Assembly: GCF_001748365.1 (NCBI RefSeq) | Contig: NZ_BDHH01000003.1 | Location: 104,303-168,302, forward strand | DNA length: 64,000 bases | Direction: 5' to 3' | Source: Fusibacter sp. 3D3 | Lineage (GTDB): Bacteria; Bacillota; Clostridia; Peptostreptococcales; Acidaminobacteraceae | Shown here: positions 1 through 8,975 of the stretch, piece by piece | Numbering within the stretch: position 1 is the stretch's first letter | Layout of the letters: each line of letters begins with the position of its first letter | Position numbers and translations under genes: made by a program | Notes under the pieces: generated by a model | Database searches by the model: none | What the model saw: only the letters and a program-made list of their open reading frames with translations | What the model was told of the DNA's origin: nothing

Positions 1-241
1 TGAATATCAGATCCTTGAAGATCAAATTGGTCAGTAAAATCAAAATCTAAAAAACAAGAGCTGTAGCTGGCAGTAGTTATTTCCTTAGGGCAAGACCCTG
101 TTAGAAAGCTTAGCCGGCACTCAGTGTATGAACAGGTGGGACGAAGGAAGTTGGGACATGATCCCATTAGACACGGAAGGTTCACCATCATAGCTAAACA
201 GAGGAATCACGGCCTTTATAGAGTATTACAAGCGGATGCTT

Positions 242-376
242 ATTAAGCTGTACCCATTTTAGCTATTCAGTACATGATATCATGACTGTTCTACACTTTT
301 AGCTCTGGTTAGCGAGGTAACTATTTAAACCAAAGCCTTAAAAATCAATGATTTTAGGCTTGACAATATAGGAAGG
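242..376 (+). repeat. 135-bp direct repeat, copy 1
   Basis: About 90 percent identical by eye to 2277-2412, in the same orientation. Both copies start at attaagctg and end near a gcttgacaatata stretch. Each contains a hairpin (here AAGCCT and AAAATCA pairing with TGATTTT and AGGCTT at about 333-361). The two copies flank a 1.9-kb segment with two small genes. It is noncoding and may be an insertion-sequence end; the family is not recognised. Confidence 0.75.
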
Positions 377-645
377 TAATTCTATAAACCAAAATCTGAT
401 ACAGAAAATGAGGAAATATATGTATTTAATGTGTATAACAAATTAGAATTTAATTAGAATTCATAAAGATTATTTACTATTAAGTTGATTAATGGTAATC
501 TATTCATGTTCATATGATTTGTGCAAATCAAATATGTGTTTTTTTCAAATTGTGCATTTTTACAACATTAGCTGTTGGATTAAAGCCAATAGAAGGTTTT
601 GTATTTAGTTTCGGTTTTGTACAACCAATCATGTATGTTCCTCAA

Positions 646-759
646 TATAACACTTGAGGCGATGTCCCCCACGTCTTAAAGCGGGGGGGCATATTCCTAA
701 TCCAGTGGGATTGCGCAAGGATTACGAAGGTAGCGAAGCGGACTGAGTATACGCTTTGA
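646..759 (+). repeat. IS200/IS605-end-like hairpin repeat, copy 1
   Basis: Shares tataac, cttgagg, gatgtccccca, a C-rich/G-rich hairpin and the 3' block tagcgaagcggactgagtat with 52724-52861, but lacks about 25 bases from the middle. The compact hairpin plus conserved tail, with no transposase nearby, resembles a solo right end (omega-RNA region) of an IS200/IS605 element. That family assignment is inference; the existence of the repeat is seen directly. Confidence 0.6.
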
Positions 760-1083
760 TTGATTTTATAAGACCCTATACTGCTGTTACTTAATTACAA
801 TTTTGGTTCACTAGGATACGCTGGTCTGTTTCAGAAGTTTGGACACTTAATTCCAAACTCACACTTGAATTTTTAAAGGGATTTTAAAGTAAATATATCA
901 TTAAAAGACAAAATATTCATTCCAATAGAGCTCATAACTTTGGTATTAATTTGTCTTAAGGAATGTTTTGAATACTCTAACCCCATATTTTGATTGTTTG
1001 CACAACGAAAGAGTTTTATGGAAATCTTTGAGAAAAACCCCTTAAATAGGTGGATATAGAAGTAAGAAGGAAGGAGCCTTATT

Positions 1084-1521
1084 ATGAACTTTTATGCTTT
1101 TTTAAAAAAATATAAAAACTTGTGGTTATATTTAATTATTTTATTAGTCGCTATTAAATTTTTTTCTTTTCAAACGACTTACCAATACATATCTAATTGT
1201 CCGAAACAAAACTCTATGGATAGTAATTGGGAAAATTATATTCCTAAGTATAATGATACGTCAACCAATGATTTTTTAAATTATGATGAAATGTTTTTAG
1301 CTACGAGTATAGGCGTGCCAACAGTAGTAATTAGCAAAGAAAATCATATGCTTTTATTCAATAAAACTCAAAAGATATTTATTTATTTACTTGATTGGAA
1401 AGAAGGGGCTGAGAGTGTAAACGCTTTATATGTATATGTAACAGATGGAAACATTGAAGATTATAAATTAGATGATTTTCTTGGAATTGATGCTTCATTA
1501 TTATCAGGGTATTTCAGATAA
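1084..1521 (+). CDS. hypothetical membrane-anchored protein
   Basis: A 145-aa protein of unknown function. An N-terminal hydrophobic segment at about residues 12-30 (LWLYLIILLVAIKFF) predicts an uncleaved signal anchor with the remainder outside the cell. The C-terminal part is acidic and rich in aromatic residues and shows no motif I recognise. The ATG follows a GGAAGGAGCC ribosome-binding site. It lies in an accessory block between two copies of a direct repeat, next to another small exported-looking gene, so it may be cargo of a mobile segment. Base composition is AT-rich even for this genome. Confidence 0.6.
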   Translation: MNFYAFLKKYKNLWLYLIILLVAIKFFSFQTTYQYISNCPKQNSMDSNWENYIPKYNDTSTNDFLNYDEMFLATSIGVPTVVISKENHMLLFNKTQKIFIYLLDWKEGAESVNALYVYVTDGNIEDYKLDDFLGIDASLLSGYFR

Positions 1522-1770
1522 AAAGTGATTGATAGAACCATTATATTCGAATTCTGTGTAAATTCTCACATAACCTTTGCCATTTTTGTTTAAAAGTGTC
1601 CTAACAGCATCTCTAATATTATTATTGATCATTGCTGCAGCTTCACTAACTCCTGAAAAAACTGATCCAAAAGAAACATAGCTACGAGTAAATAAATATA
1701 ATTTTAACCATTGCTCAATCTCTGAAGAACTTGAATTTCCTTGTATAGTGATCCATCGGAATGCGTAAGT
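1504..1770 (-). pseudogene. C-terminal fragment of an unidentified protein
   Basis: An open frame of 88 codons on the minus strand runs from a TAA at 1773-1771 to a TGA at 1506-1504. It has no good start codon or ribosome-binding site. The residues look protein-like (for example GSVFSGVSEAAAMINNN and YVRIYTEFEYNGSINHFL), so it may be the tail of a gene whose front was lost where 1840-2244 now sits. It overlaps the end of the preceding plus-strand gene by 18 bases. It could also be chance coding potential. Confidence 0.3.
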
Positions 1771-1839
1771 TTACAATAGAAAAAAATTATGATAGTATTT
1801 TAATTGACATCAATTAAATTAAAAAAAGAGAGGTGGAAT

Positions 1840-2244
1840 ATGAAGAAGCAAAGTTTTTTTATAGGAATATTAATTTTGGGGTCCGTGTTTTTAAATTTTA
1901 ATGCTTATACTGTTAAAAATGAAATTGTAGATAAAACTTGTAATATTGTTTTGGGTTATAGTAAAGATTTAGCTTTGAATATAAATGAATCGATTTTAGA
2001 AAAAAAATGGATAACTGATTCAGATGAAAAAGAAAAAATTGCTAAACTTTCAGAACTTATATACAAATATTCTCGAGATGGTTCTAATTATGATATTTCA
2101 GATAAATATTACTTGAAAAAGTTTGATTCATTAAATTATTTTGAAGAATATACATATCGAATTAATATGATTTTGAATCAAAATATCGTAACACTTGATG
2201 ACATTGATTATATTGAAGCAATAACCAAAGAGTTGCATCAATAA
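1840..2244 (+). CDS. hypothetical exported protein
   Basis: A 134-aa protein starting at the ATG behind an AGAGAGGTGG ribosome-binding site; an in-frame TTG at 1804 is rejected because it has none. Residues 5-22 (SFFIGILILGSVFLNF) form a signal peptide or membrane anchor. The mature part is mainly predicted helix, rich in Lys, Asp and Tyr, with no recognisable domain. It sits between the direct repeats and shows the same AT-rich composition as its upstream neighbour. Function unknown. Confidence 0.55.
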   Translation: MKKQSFFIGILILGSVFLNFNAYTVKNEIVDKTCNIVLGYSKDLALNINESILEKKWITDSDEKEKIAKLSELIYKYSRDGSNYDISDKYYLKKFDSLNYFEEYTYRINMILNQNIVTLDDIDYIEAITKELHQ

Positions 2245-2276
2245 AAAACAAGATGTTGAAAAATCGCCTCACAATA

Positions 2277-2412
2277 ATTAAGCTGTCCCCATTTTTAGCT
2301 ATTCAATACAAGATATCATGACTGTTCTGCACTTTTAGCTCTGGTTATCGAGGTAACTATTTAAACAAAAGCCTTAAAAATCAATAATTTCAGGCTTGAC
2401 AATATAAGAAGG
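2277..2412 (+). repeat. 135-bp direct repeat, copy 2
   Basis: Second copy of the repeat at 242-376, differing by scattered substitutions and one-base indels. It begins 32 bases after the stop of the upstream gene and is followed by a decayed IS3-type transposase tail, so the repeat may have arrived with, or been the target of, that element. Confidence 0.75.
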
Positions 2413-2450
2413 GGGTATTCCCTTTTTTCTCAGTTGAAGACACAAACAAT

Positions 2451-2650
2451 ACTTTCAAAAGTAAGCTTGACGATGCTGGCATGAGTCGAGCATGTCGCGA
2501 GTTGGTAAGTGCATCAGTAATGGGCCAATGAAGAGTTTCTATGGACTTCGAAAGACGGAAATGTTTTATGGCAAAAGATTTCAATCTATGGATAATCTGA
2601 TGGCATAGATTAAAGTATACTCATCTTCTATAACTAAAACAGGTTTCAAA
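2451..2650 (+). pseudogene. IS3-family (IS150-like) transposase C-terminal remnant
   Basis: Conceptual translation in two frames gives FKSKLDDAGMSR, then after a frameshift SMSRVGKCISNGPMKSFYG, an in-frame TAG at 2606-2608, and IKVYSSSITKTG. This matches the last DDE glutamate region of IS3/IS150 OrfB transposases (usually SMSRxGxCxDNxPMESFF, then IxxYIxxYNxxR). The catalytic Glu of MESF is Lys here (MKSF). The gene is frameshifted, stopped and lacks its N-terminal two thirds, so it is dead. Family assignment rests on motif memory, with good confidence in the fold. Confidence 0.7.
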
Positions 2651-2769
2651 AAAAACTTAAGTGCTTAGCTCTGATGGTATATCGAAACCAAGCACTTAAA
2701 GCTGCATAAACTTTAATCAATTAATTGTCTACTTGAGAAGGAGCAGTTCAATTTGCAACAGCTCTTTTG

Positions 2770-3138
2770 TTAATGTAAAACGGGATGATCAATACCTACA
2801 ATTTCGACTTTTTTGATTACCATATGGATATCGAAAGTGATATCCAGCTGAAGTTTAAGGTTGTTTGCATTTTGACCGGTATTGTGGATCATATCACAAA
2901 TCCTTTCTGCTGCTTCAGCAGTTCCATCATTTTTGAATATTAAAGAAAATATTGAAGGTATAATTAACCCCCAAATACCTGAAGCAGCAGTTAATGCAGA
3001 TACTGCAATTCCAGTGTATGCGGCTCCTCCTGAAGCTTCCGATCTAAAATAATCTTCCAATTTTCGTAAGTTTGCATAAGTTGCTGAAGAGCTTTCTACA
3101 TCAGCCCATGTTAAAAGGTTTGAATCTGTAAATGCCAT
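2770..3138 (-). CDS. small protein with hydrophobic Gly/Ala-rich core
   Basis: A 122-aa protein. The ATG at 3138 has an AAAGGAGAT ribosome-binding site; a longer in-frame start at 3231 does not, so I use the shorter form (MAFTDSNLLTW). There is no signal peptide. A central segment at about residues 41-68 is rich in Gly, Ala, Ser and Ile (AYTGIAVSALTAASGIWGL) and could insert into a membrane. The C-terminal 50 residues are helix- and strand-forming. I do not recognise the family. Bacteriocin or pore-former is a possible reading but unsupported. It stands alone next to the insertion sequence. Confidence 0.5.
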   Translation of the reverse strand: MAFTDSNLLTWADVESSSATYANLRKLEDYFRSEASGGAAYTGIAVSALTAASGIWGLIIPSIFSLIFKNDGTAEAAERICDMIHNTGQNANNLKLQLDITFDIHMVIKKVEIVGIDHPVLH

Positions 3139-3380
3139 TTGTATATCTCCTTTTATAATTTTATTAAATTGATCAATTTGATAGTAATAACTATAAAAAA
3201 GATAGAAAGTAAACTCATTTAAAAAAAACATTTAGAATTAGATTTTTCTATGGAGAGTTTCTATTTTACCCCAATACTTCCTTAATGAAGATAACGTTGA
3301 AAAAAATTTCGATTGCGATCATCATAATAAAAAACGGTAGGGTATGTTATAACTTGACTTTTGCAGCAAAACAACAAAAA

Positions 3381-3430
3381 AACACCCTTGATCCCATTGC
3401 AAACAGTGGGATTCAAGGGTTTCTTTTTTT
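3381..3430. terminator. bidirectional terminator inside the left IS end
   Basis: ACCCTTGATCCCA (3384-3396) pairs with TGGGATTCAAGGGT (3407-3420). T-runs follow on the plus strand and, read from the minus strand, after the transposase gene. It should stop transposase transcription. Confidence 0.85.
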
Positions 3431-3451
3431 GCGTTTTTTTGTAGCGTAAAT

Positions 3452-5164
3452 CTATCTCGTTTTGGTTTCTGAAATATTTTTTTTAATCTGTTGAAGTGTT
3501 CTTATCTTCGTTGAAAAATCAACATTTGTCACGTCTCCGATATCCTTTAAAACTTCATCGTAATAATCAAACAAGTAATAGTTTTGATCTACATTTGTAC
3601 ATGTACATTTGCTTAAACTGTCGATGATGCGTGTGATGGTGTGTTTGCCATCCATTTTAAACTCTAAAATCCTAGCAAGCACCAAAGCTATGAAGCATGT
3701 TAAGAAATGTGCTTTGATGTGGTCTTGTGTTGAAACATATACAGGTCTCGTTTCAAGATCACTTTTGGTAACCTTAAAGGATTCTTCTATCTTCCAAAGG
3801 CCTCTGTAGATTTCAATCACTTCACTGGCACTCTTCTTGTATTCGCTTGTGATGAGCACGTAGTAGCCATCAAGAGCCTCTTGCGCTTTTATTTTCTCCT
3901 CATCAAGGCTTAAAGCAGTTATATCAGCAATTTCGCCAGTATCTTTTACAAAACTAAGGTTCTTCACATATCCAGCAGCCCCATAGGATGTAGAGCGATT
4001 ATAGTTTGAAGGTGTTTTTATAAGCTTCTTAGCTTTTTCAATGGCTTTAGCGCGTTCCATCCTAGCTTTCTTCGCATATTTTTCGCTATAGAAAACCACT
4101 TGCTTGGCATCGATGGTTTTCTTTTGCTTTTTTCCAGAAGTCATGGTAACCCAAATTTCAGTCGGGTAAATGCGTTCCTTCCACTTATAGTCATCCCCTT
4201 TAAAAACATAGCCCTCTTCATCTAAAATATAGTCTTTTAAAGCTTTGTTGGCGCCTCTAGCGGAGTAACTAAAAACAAAGCCATCGTTTGCTGAAAGTGT
4301 GTACTGAATGTTGTCACCTGTGGACATCCCTTTGTCAGCAACCACGATGACTTTTCCTAAATCAAACTCTTTTTTCATTCTAGAAAAAGTGGGTCTGTAG
4401 GTGAGACAGTCATTGGTATTGCCTGAATAAAGATCGTAGGTAATGGGGATGCCGTTGGTGTCCATGAAAAGGCCCATTTGAACAATGGGGTTTGGACGAT
4501 GCTCTTTGCTGACGCCTTTGCACCTAAAAGCATCTTCACAATCCGATTCAAAATAATAATTGGTGACATCGTAGTAAACAAGGCTGGTATCTCGTCCGTA
4601 GTTTTCTTTGACTTTTTCATTCATCCATAGCTGCAACTCATTGCCTTTTTCATTGAAAAAACTCAGTGCGCGGTAGACGTCATCAAGAGAGTAATGAGCG
4701 TTTTCAAAAAAATCATTTCGCTGATCATAGGCTTTCTTTTTAGAGCCTGGGTTAAGGAGTCTTGAAAAAACAAGGAGCTTCATGATGTTATTGGTGCTCG
4801 CCTCAATCTTCGTTGAACGTTGGCGATTGATGAGAAACTTGTCAATTTCAAGTGTGTGGTAGATGGCGCTGAAAGCGGCATAGCCAAAGTTTTTACGGTT
4901 GTTGGTGCCGACTTCTAATTTGTCATTAGATTTGTACTTAACAAGAATATCTGAATTTTCAAAAGCTTTTTTTTGATTCATTTCGCAGATGATTTTTTCG
5001 TAATAAGCAATGGGATCTTTAAACTTTTTTTCTAGTTCATCTAAATAGCCTAGACTTTCAATGGTTCTTGATTTAGTTTTTTTAGTTGTTTTATCTCGAT
5101 AGCTTTCAACAATAGAAAGATAGACACGTCCTGTGTGTTTTTGATTAATTTTACGTAGAAACAT
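3452..5164 (-). CDS. IS1634/IS4-superfamily transposase
   Basis: A 570-aa DDE transposase. The ATG at 5164 has an AGGAG site; an in-frame extension to 5212 lacks one. Features typical of the IS1634 group are an N-terminal basic region (KTKSRTIESLGYLDEL), the first Asp in SLVYYDVTNYYFE, a second in GKVIVVADKGMSTGDN, and a C-terminal Glu region (YRGLWKIEESFKVTKSDLETRPVYV) followed by HIKAHFLTCFIALVL. Length fits the family. It catalyses cut-and-paste transposition of its own element. The gene lies alone between two hairpins inside the inverted repeats. Confidence 0.92.
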   Translation of the reverse strand: MFLRKINQKHTGRVYLSIVESYRDKTTKKTKSRTIESLGYLDELEKKFKDPIAYYEKIICEMNQKKAFENSDILVKYKSNDKLEVGTNNRKNFGYAAFSAIYHTLEIDKFLINRQRSTKIEASTNNIMKLLVFSRLLNPGSKKKAYDQRNDFFENAHYSLDDVYRALSFFNEKGNELQLWMNEKVKENYGRDTSLVYYDVTNYYFESDCEDAFRCKGVSKEHRPNPIVQMGLFMDTNGIPITYDLYSGNTNDCLTYRPTFSRMKKEFDLGKVIVVADKGMSTGDNIQYTLSANDGFVFSYSARGANKALKDYILDEEGYVFKGDDYKWKERIYPTEIWVTMTSGKKQKKTIDAKQVVFYSEKYAKKARMERAKAIEKAKKLIKTPSNYNRSTSYGAAGYVKNLSFVKDTGEIADITALSLDEEKIKAQEALDGYYVLITSEYKKSASEVIEIYRGLWKIEESFKVTKSDLETRPVYVSTQDHIKAHFLTCFIALVLARILEFKMDGKHTITRIIDSLSKCTCTNVDQNYYLFDYYDEVLKDIGDVTNVDFSTKIRTLQQIKKNISETKTR

Positions 5165-5252
5165 ATTATTACTCCTAAACAAAGATATTACAATTATACC
5201 ATAATAAATCACTTTAATCCATAATAAAATGAAAGAAAAATAAAATAAAAAA

Positions 5253-5287
5253 TCCCTAGACCAGTTAAAACAACTTTAGTCTAGGGA
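5253..5287 (-). terminator. hairpin insulating the transposase gene
   Basis: TCCCTAGAC (5253-5261) and GTCTAGGGA (5279-5287) form a perfect 9-bp stem. Read on the minus strand it is followed by a T-run, so it would stop transcription entering the IS from outside, a common device limiting transposase expression. Confidence 0.75.
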
Positions 5288-5374
5288 TACCTATGTATTA
5301 TTTTGCTGCAAAACTCGGGAGTTTATAGATATAGGAATAACAGCAAACTCGCGAGCGATCTATGAATTTGCCTC

Positions 5375-5403
5375 TTGATTCACCCATCTGAATATGGTAC
5401 AAT
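5375..5403 (+). promoter_or_regulatory. sigma-A type promoter of metG
   Basis: TTGATT (5375-5380), 17-bp spacer, TACAAT (5398-5403). It precedes the T-box leader by a few bases, as expected. Confidence 0.7.
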
Positions 5404-5414
5404 TTCGTTAATTG

Positions 5415-5675
5415 AATGCTAAATGTATGGATAGGAAGAGTAATTTGTAGAGAACGCGTAGAGAGCTGATGGTTGGTGAAAATCAGTGTTTTGAAGCAGA
5501 TGAACATGGCCCTTGAACAGAACACATGAAAATGCAGTAGTGTGTTACGGATTTGTACACGTTAAGGTACAGCTGATAGATTAGATCAGCACGAGGATAT
5601 CACAGTGATGTGATATCAAAGTAGGGTGGTAACACGACATTGACTTCGTCCCTTTGGGGGAGCGAGGTTTTTTTG
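5415..5675 (+). promoter_or_regulatory. T-box riboswitch, methionine specifier
   Basis: The T-box sequence AGGGTGGTAACACG is at 5623-5636. Upstream is a stem I region with the GGTTGGTGAAAATC distal element (5471-5484) and a specifier loop reading GAAC-ATG-GCCCTTGAAC, giving the Met codon at 5506-5508. The leader ends in a GC-rich hairpin (about 5643-5668) and a T-run. Uncharged tRNA-Met should stabilise the antiterminator and switch on metG (known for the class). Confidence 0.93.
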
Positions 5676-5749
5676 TTTTTGTTTACGAAATTTTGGTTGA
5701 CACTCTAACCAATAATGAGGTATCCATAAAATATACGGGAGGTATTATG

Positions 5750-7675
5750 ATGTCAAAAGGCACTTATTATGTAACAACACCAATTTATTATCCGAGTTCT
5801 AAACTTCATATCGGGCATACGTACACCACTGTGGCAGCAGATGCAATTGCTCGATATAAGAGAGTGACAGGTTATGATGTCATGTTCTTAACGGGAACAG
5901 ATGAGCATGGCCAAAAGATTCAAAATGTCGCTAATGAACTTGGCAAGACGCCAAAAGAATTTTTAGATGTGGTTGTGGACGAAATTAAATCGCTTTGGCA
6001 AACCATGGAGATTTCATACGATCACTTCATCAGAACCACAGATGATTATCATGAAAGACGTGTTCAAGCGTTATTCATGACGCTTTATAACAAAGGCGAT
6101 ATCTACAAAGGGGAGTATGAAGGCCTTTATTGTACACCATGTGAGTCGTTCTGGACAGAATCACAACTTAAAGAGGGCAAATGTCCTGACTGTGGCAGAG
6201 ATGTACAAGTGACAAAAGAAGAAGCCTACTTCTTTAAACTTTCCAAATACCAAGATCAATTATTGGCACTTTTCGAAAACAATCCAGATATTTTAGAGCC
6301 AAAGTCGAGAATCAATGAAATGGTGAACAATTTCATCAAGCCAGGCCTTGAGGATTTGTGTGTTTCAAGATCGACGTTTGATTGGGGCGTTCCGGTACCA
6401 ATCGATGAAAAGCATGTGATCTATGTTTGGCTTGATGCGTTGAGTAATTACATCACAGCACTGGGTTATCCAGAAGTTAAGGATGGTGACTTTGCAAAAT
6501 ACTGGCCAGCAGATGTCCACCTTGTGGGCAAGGAAATTGTCAGATTCCATACTATCATTTGGTTTGCAATCTTGATGGCACTTGAGATCCCTGTGCCTAA
6601 AAAAGTATTTGGACATGGCTGGATACTGCTTGAAGGTGGCAAAATGTCAAAATCCAAAGGCAACATTGTCGATCCAGTGGTTTTAATTGAGCGCTATGGT
6701 GTGGATGCGCTTAAATACTTTTTGCTTCGTGAGTATACCTTTGGACAAGACGGTATTTTCACCAATGAAGTGTTGCTTGGTAGAATCAATTCTGACCTTG
6801 CCAATGATCTTGGTAACCTCGTGTCTAGAAGTATTTCAATGGTTGAAAAATACCGTGATGGCGTTGTGCCTGCAATCGGCACTGCCACAGAATTTGATGC
6901 AGATTTGAAGCAAGTCGCTACCAAAGCTTATCTTGCACTGGATAAAAAAATGGATAATTTAGACTTCTCAGGTGCTCTTGAAGAAATCTGGAAAGTCATC
7001 AGAAGGACGAATAAATACATCGATGAGACAATGCCTTGGGCACTTGCAAAGGATGAAGCAAATGCATCACAATTGGATTCGGTGCTTTACAATCTCATGG
7101 ATAACATCAGGCTGATTTCAATCTTAATTCAACCTTTTATGATCCATACTTCAAGAGGTATTTGGACTCAAATTGGTCTTGTTGAAGGTGAAGCAACACA
7201 GTGGGAAGCCGTTAAAGAAGCGAACTTGTACCCTGTTGGGACAAAGATTGAAAAGGGAGAATCTCTCTTCCCGAGAATTGATATTAAGGCAGAACTTGAA
7301 GTACTTGAAGAGATGGCGGCAGCCAAAAATATAAAAGAGTTTCCACCCATCAAACCAGAAATTACAATTGATGATTTTTCAAAGATTGATTTGAGAGTGG
7401 CGACAATTCTTGATGCAAAGCCACATCCCAATGCAGATAAACTTTTAATACTTTCTTTAAAAGTAGGCAATGATAAAAGGCAAGTGGTTTCGGGGATCGC
7501 TAAACACTATAAACCTAAAGATATCGTGGGTAAAAAAGTGATCATTGTGGCAAATCTCAAGCCTGTAAAATTAAGGGGAGAGCTTTCTCAAGGTATGATT
7601 TTAGCAGCTACAGATGATGCCGATTTCTTGACACTTGTGAGTGCAGATATAGAGGATGGCAATATCGTTTCATAG
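5750..7675 (+). CDS. metG: methionyl-tRNA synthetase
   Basis: A 641-aa class I synthetase that charges tRNA-Met. It shows the HIGH motif as HIGH at residues 20-23, a zinc knuckle with CTPC (about 128-131) and CPDC (about 145-148), and KMSKS at about 298-302. The C-terminal 100 residues form an EMAPII-like tRNA-binding domain (IDLRVATI, NADKL, LRGELSQGMIL). This is the dimeric Bacillus/Thermotoga type. The start is taken at the second of two adjacent ATGs because it sits 7 bases from GGGAGG. It is controlled by the Met T-box directly upstream. In many Firmicutes metG adjoins tatD; here about 9.6 kb intervene. Confidence 0.97.
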   Translation: MSKGTYYVTTPIYYPSSKLHIGHTYTTVAADAIARYKRVTGYDVMFLTGTDEHGQKIQNVANELGKTPKEFLDVVVDEIKSLWQTMEISYDHFIRTTDDYHERRVQALFMTLYNKGDIYKGEYEGLYCTPCESFWTESQLKEGKCPDCGRDVQVTKEEAYFFKLSKYQDQLLALFENNPDILEPKSRINEMVNNFIKPGLEDLCVSRSTFDWGVPVPIDEKHVIYVWLDALSNYITALGYPEVKDGDFAKYWPADVHLVGKEIVRFHTIIWFAILMALEIPVPKKVFGHGWILLEGGKMSKSKGNIVDPVVLIERYGVDALKYFLLREYTFGQDGIFTNEVLLGRINSDLANDLGNLVSRSISMVEKYRDGVVPAIGTATEFDADLKQVATKAYLALDKKMDNLDFSGALEEIWKVIRRTNKYIDETMPWALAKDEANASQLDSVLYNLMDNIRLISILIQPFMIHTSRGIWTQIGLVEGEATQWEAVKEANLYPVGTKIEKGESLFPRIDIKAELEVLEEMAAAKNIKEFPPIKPEITIDDFSKIDLRVATILDAKPHPNADKLLILSLKVGNDKRQVVSGIAKHYKPKDIVGKKVIIVANLKPVKLRGELSQGMILAATDDADFLTLVSADIEDGNIVS

Positions 7676-7831
7676 TTCGTGTATTAAGGACAGTGTTTTA
7701 TGAGAAATTCTTTATAGAAAAAGACTTTGAATTTTATAAATGCATTGATATGACAGATAATAGCTCAAATAATATGAGTTTAGAGGCTTTTTGATACCTC
7801 TAAAAAAAATTGAGAAAAGCGAATAATGTTA

Positions 7832-7858
7832 TTGACAGAATTAAAAGATAAGTACAAT
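7832..7858 (+). promoter_or_regulatory. probable promoter of the peptide transporter operon
   Basis: TTGACA (7832-7837) and TACAAT (7853-7858) are separated by 15 bp, a short spacer; shifting the -10 to CAATAT improves spacing. It is followed by a leader of about 170 bases before dppB. Confidence 0.5.
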
Positions 7859-7864
7859 ATAGTA

Positions 7865-8040
7865 ATAAATACAAAAGGCATTTAGCCAATTGACAGTTAA
7901 ATTAGGATTAATTAAGTGGCAACGACGTCACTCAAGTGGCGTTAAGTCGCACTTTTACAAGTGAATACCAGAACATAGAGGATGACGCAGTGGAGAGGTT
8001 TACTGATGTCGTCCTTTAATTTTAATATGGGGGAGCGGGA
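7865..8040 (+). other. structured leader upstream of the transporter operon
   Basis: The leader carries complementary blocks (ACGAC near 7921 with GTCGT near 8010), a small CACTT/AAGTG hairpin near 7953-7966 and a repeated AAGTGGC. No known riboswitch consensus is recognisable and no terminator precedes the first gene. It could be a regulatory leader or simply an untranslated region. Confidence 0.3.
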
Positions 8041-8043
8041 TAG

Positions 8044-8967
8044 ATGAAGTATATTGTTAAACGGTTATTGGGGACGATTCCGATCGTTCTAGGCGTAAGT
8101 CTATTGCTTTACATCATGCTCAATATTGTACCTGGTGATCCAGTGGCATTGATGATGGGAGAGCATGTCAATGCAGATACCATCGAGAGAGTAAGGGCAC
8201 GCATGCACTTGGATGACCCGCTTTTGGTGCGGTTCTCTAAATATGTTTTAGATGCGCTTAAAGGTGACTTAGGGTATTCGTATAAATTGAAGCGTGAAGT
8301 TTCAACATTGATTTGGCAAGCTTTTCCGAACACAGCGATCCTTGCTGTCGCTGGCGCCATGGTTTCTTGGATAATTGGCATTCCAGCAGGTGTCATCTCA
8401 GCAGTTCGTAAAAATTCAGCAGTGGATTATGGTGTTATGACCTTTGCACTGATTGGTGTATCCATGCCTGTATTCTGGTCAGGTCTTTTATTCCAATATT
8501 TTTTTGGGCTCAAATTGAAATGGTTGCCGATTTCGGGTTTTGATGGACTAAACATCAAGTATATCATCATGCCTGCCATTGTCCTCGGCTGGAGTTCTGC
8601 GGCGACGATTGCCAGATTAACGCGTTCGAGTCTTCTTGAAGTCATGAGTGCGGATTATATCAGAACTGCAAGAGAGAAAGGTCTGTTGAGATATCAAGTG
8701 GTTATGAGACATGCGCTTAAAAATGCATTTTTACCTGTGCTCACCGTAATGACCATTCAGATCGCTTCACTTTTATCGGGGGCAGTGATCACAGAGACTA
8801 TTTTTGGGATTCCAGGAATTGGTCGAATAGCTGTTAGTGCGATTCAAACACGCGATATGCCTCTGTTACAAGGGAGTGTTATGTTCACGACCATTTTAAT
8901 TATTTTAGGAAATTTGGTGGCAGATATTTTGTATGGCTTTTTAGATCCTAGAATTAAATACAATTAG
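8044..8967 (+). CDS. peptide ABC transporter permease, DppB/OppB type
   Basis: A 307-aa inner-membrane permease with about six transmembrane segments, starting with a hydrophobic helix (IPIVLGVSLLLYIMLNIVPGDP). The N-terminal PGDPV signature and the EAA loop (SADYIRTAREKGL) that docks to the ATPases are those of the DppB/OppB/NikB family. The ATG follows GGGGGAGCGGG. It is first of five consecutive transporter genes and pairs with the next gene to form the channel. Substrate is probably di- or oligopeptides; nickel cannot be excluded. Confidence 0.93.
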   Translation: MKYIVKRLLGTIPIVLGVSLLLYIMLNIVPGDPVALMMGEHVNADTIERVRARMHLDDPLLVRFSKYVLDALKGDLGYSYKLKREVSTLIWQAFPNTAILAVAGAMVSWIIGIPAGVISAVRKNSAVDYGVMTFALIGVSMPVFWSGLLFQYFFGLKLKWLPISGFDGLNIKYIIMPAIVLGWSSAATIARLTRSSLLEVMSADYIRTAREKGLLRYQVVMRHALKNAFLPVLTVMTIQIASLLSGAVITETIFGIPGIGRIAVSAIQTRDMPLLQGSVMFTTILIILGNLVADILYGFLDPRIKYN

Positions 8968-8975
8968 GGGGATTC

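Larger units (their letters stand above)
1..1083. other. gene-free accessory stretch with repeats
   Basis: No convincing reading frame is present in this first kilobase. It holds one copy of a 135-bp direct repeat (242-376) and one IS200/IS605-end-like hairpin unit (646-759), described separately. The first 240 bases are moderately GC-rich for this genome and could be a decayed insertion-sequence end, but I could not identify them. The rest (380-640 and 760-1060) is AT-rich filler in which I see nothing further. Confidence 0.5.
3353..5320 (-). mobile_element. IS1634-type insertion sequence
   Basis: A single large DDE transposase gene is bounded by imperfect inverted repeats sharing a core GA.TTTTGCAGCAAAA: left about 3353-3372, right about 5302-5320. 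Strong hairpins lie just inside each end. The outer boundary and target duplication could not be fixed by eye. The transposase frame is intact, so the element may be active. It stands only about 55 bases upstream of the metG promoter. Confidence 0.75.
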
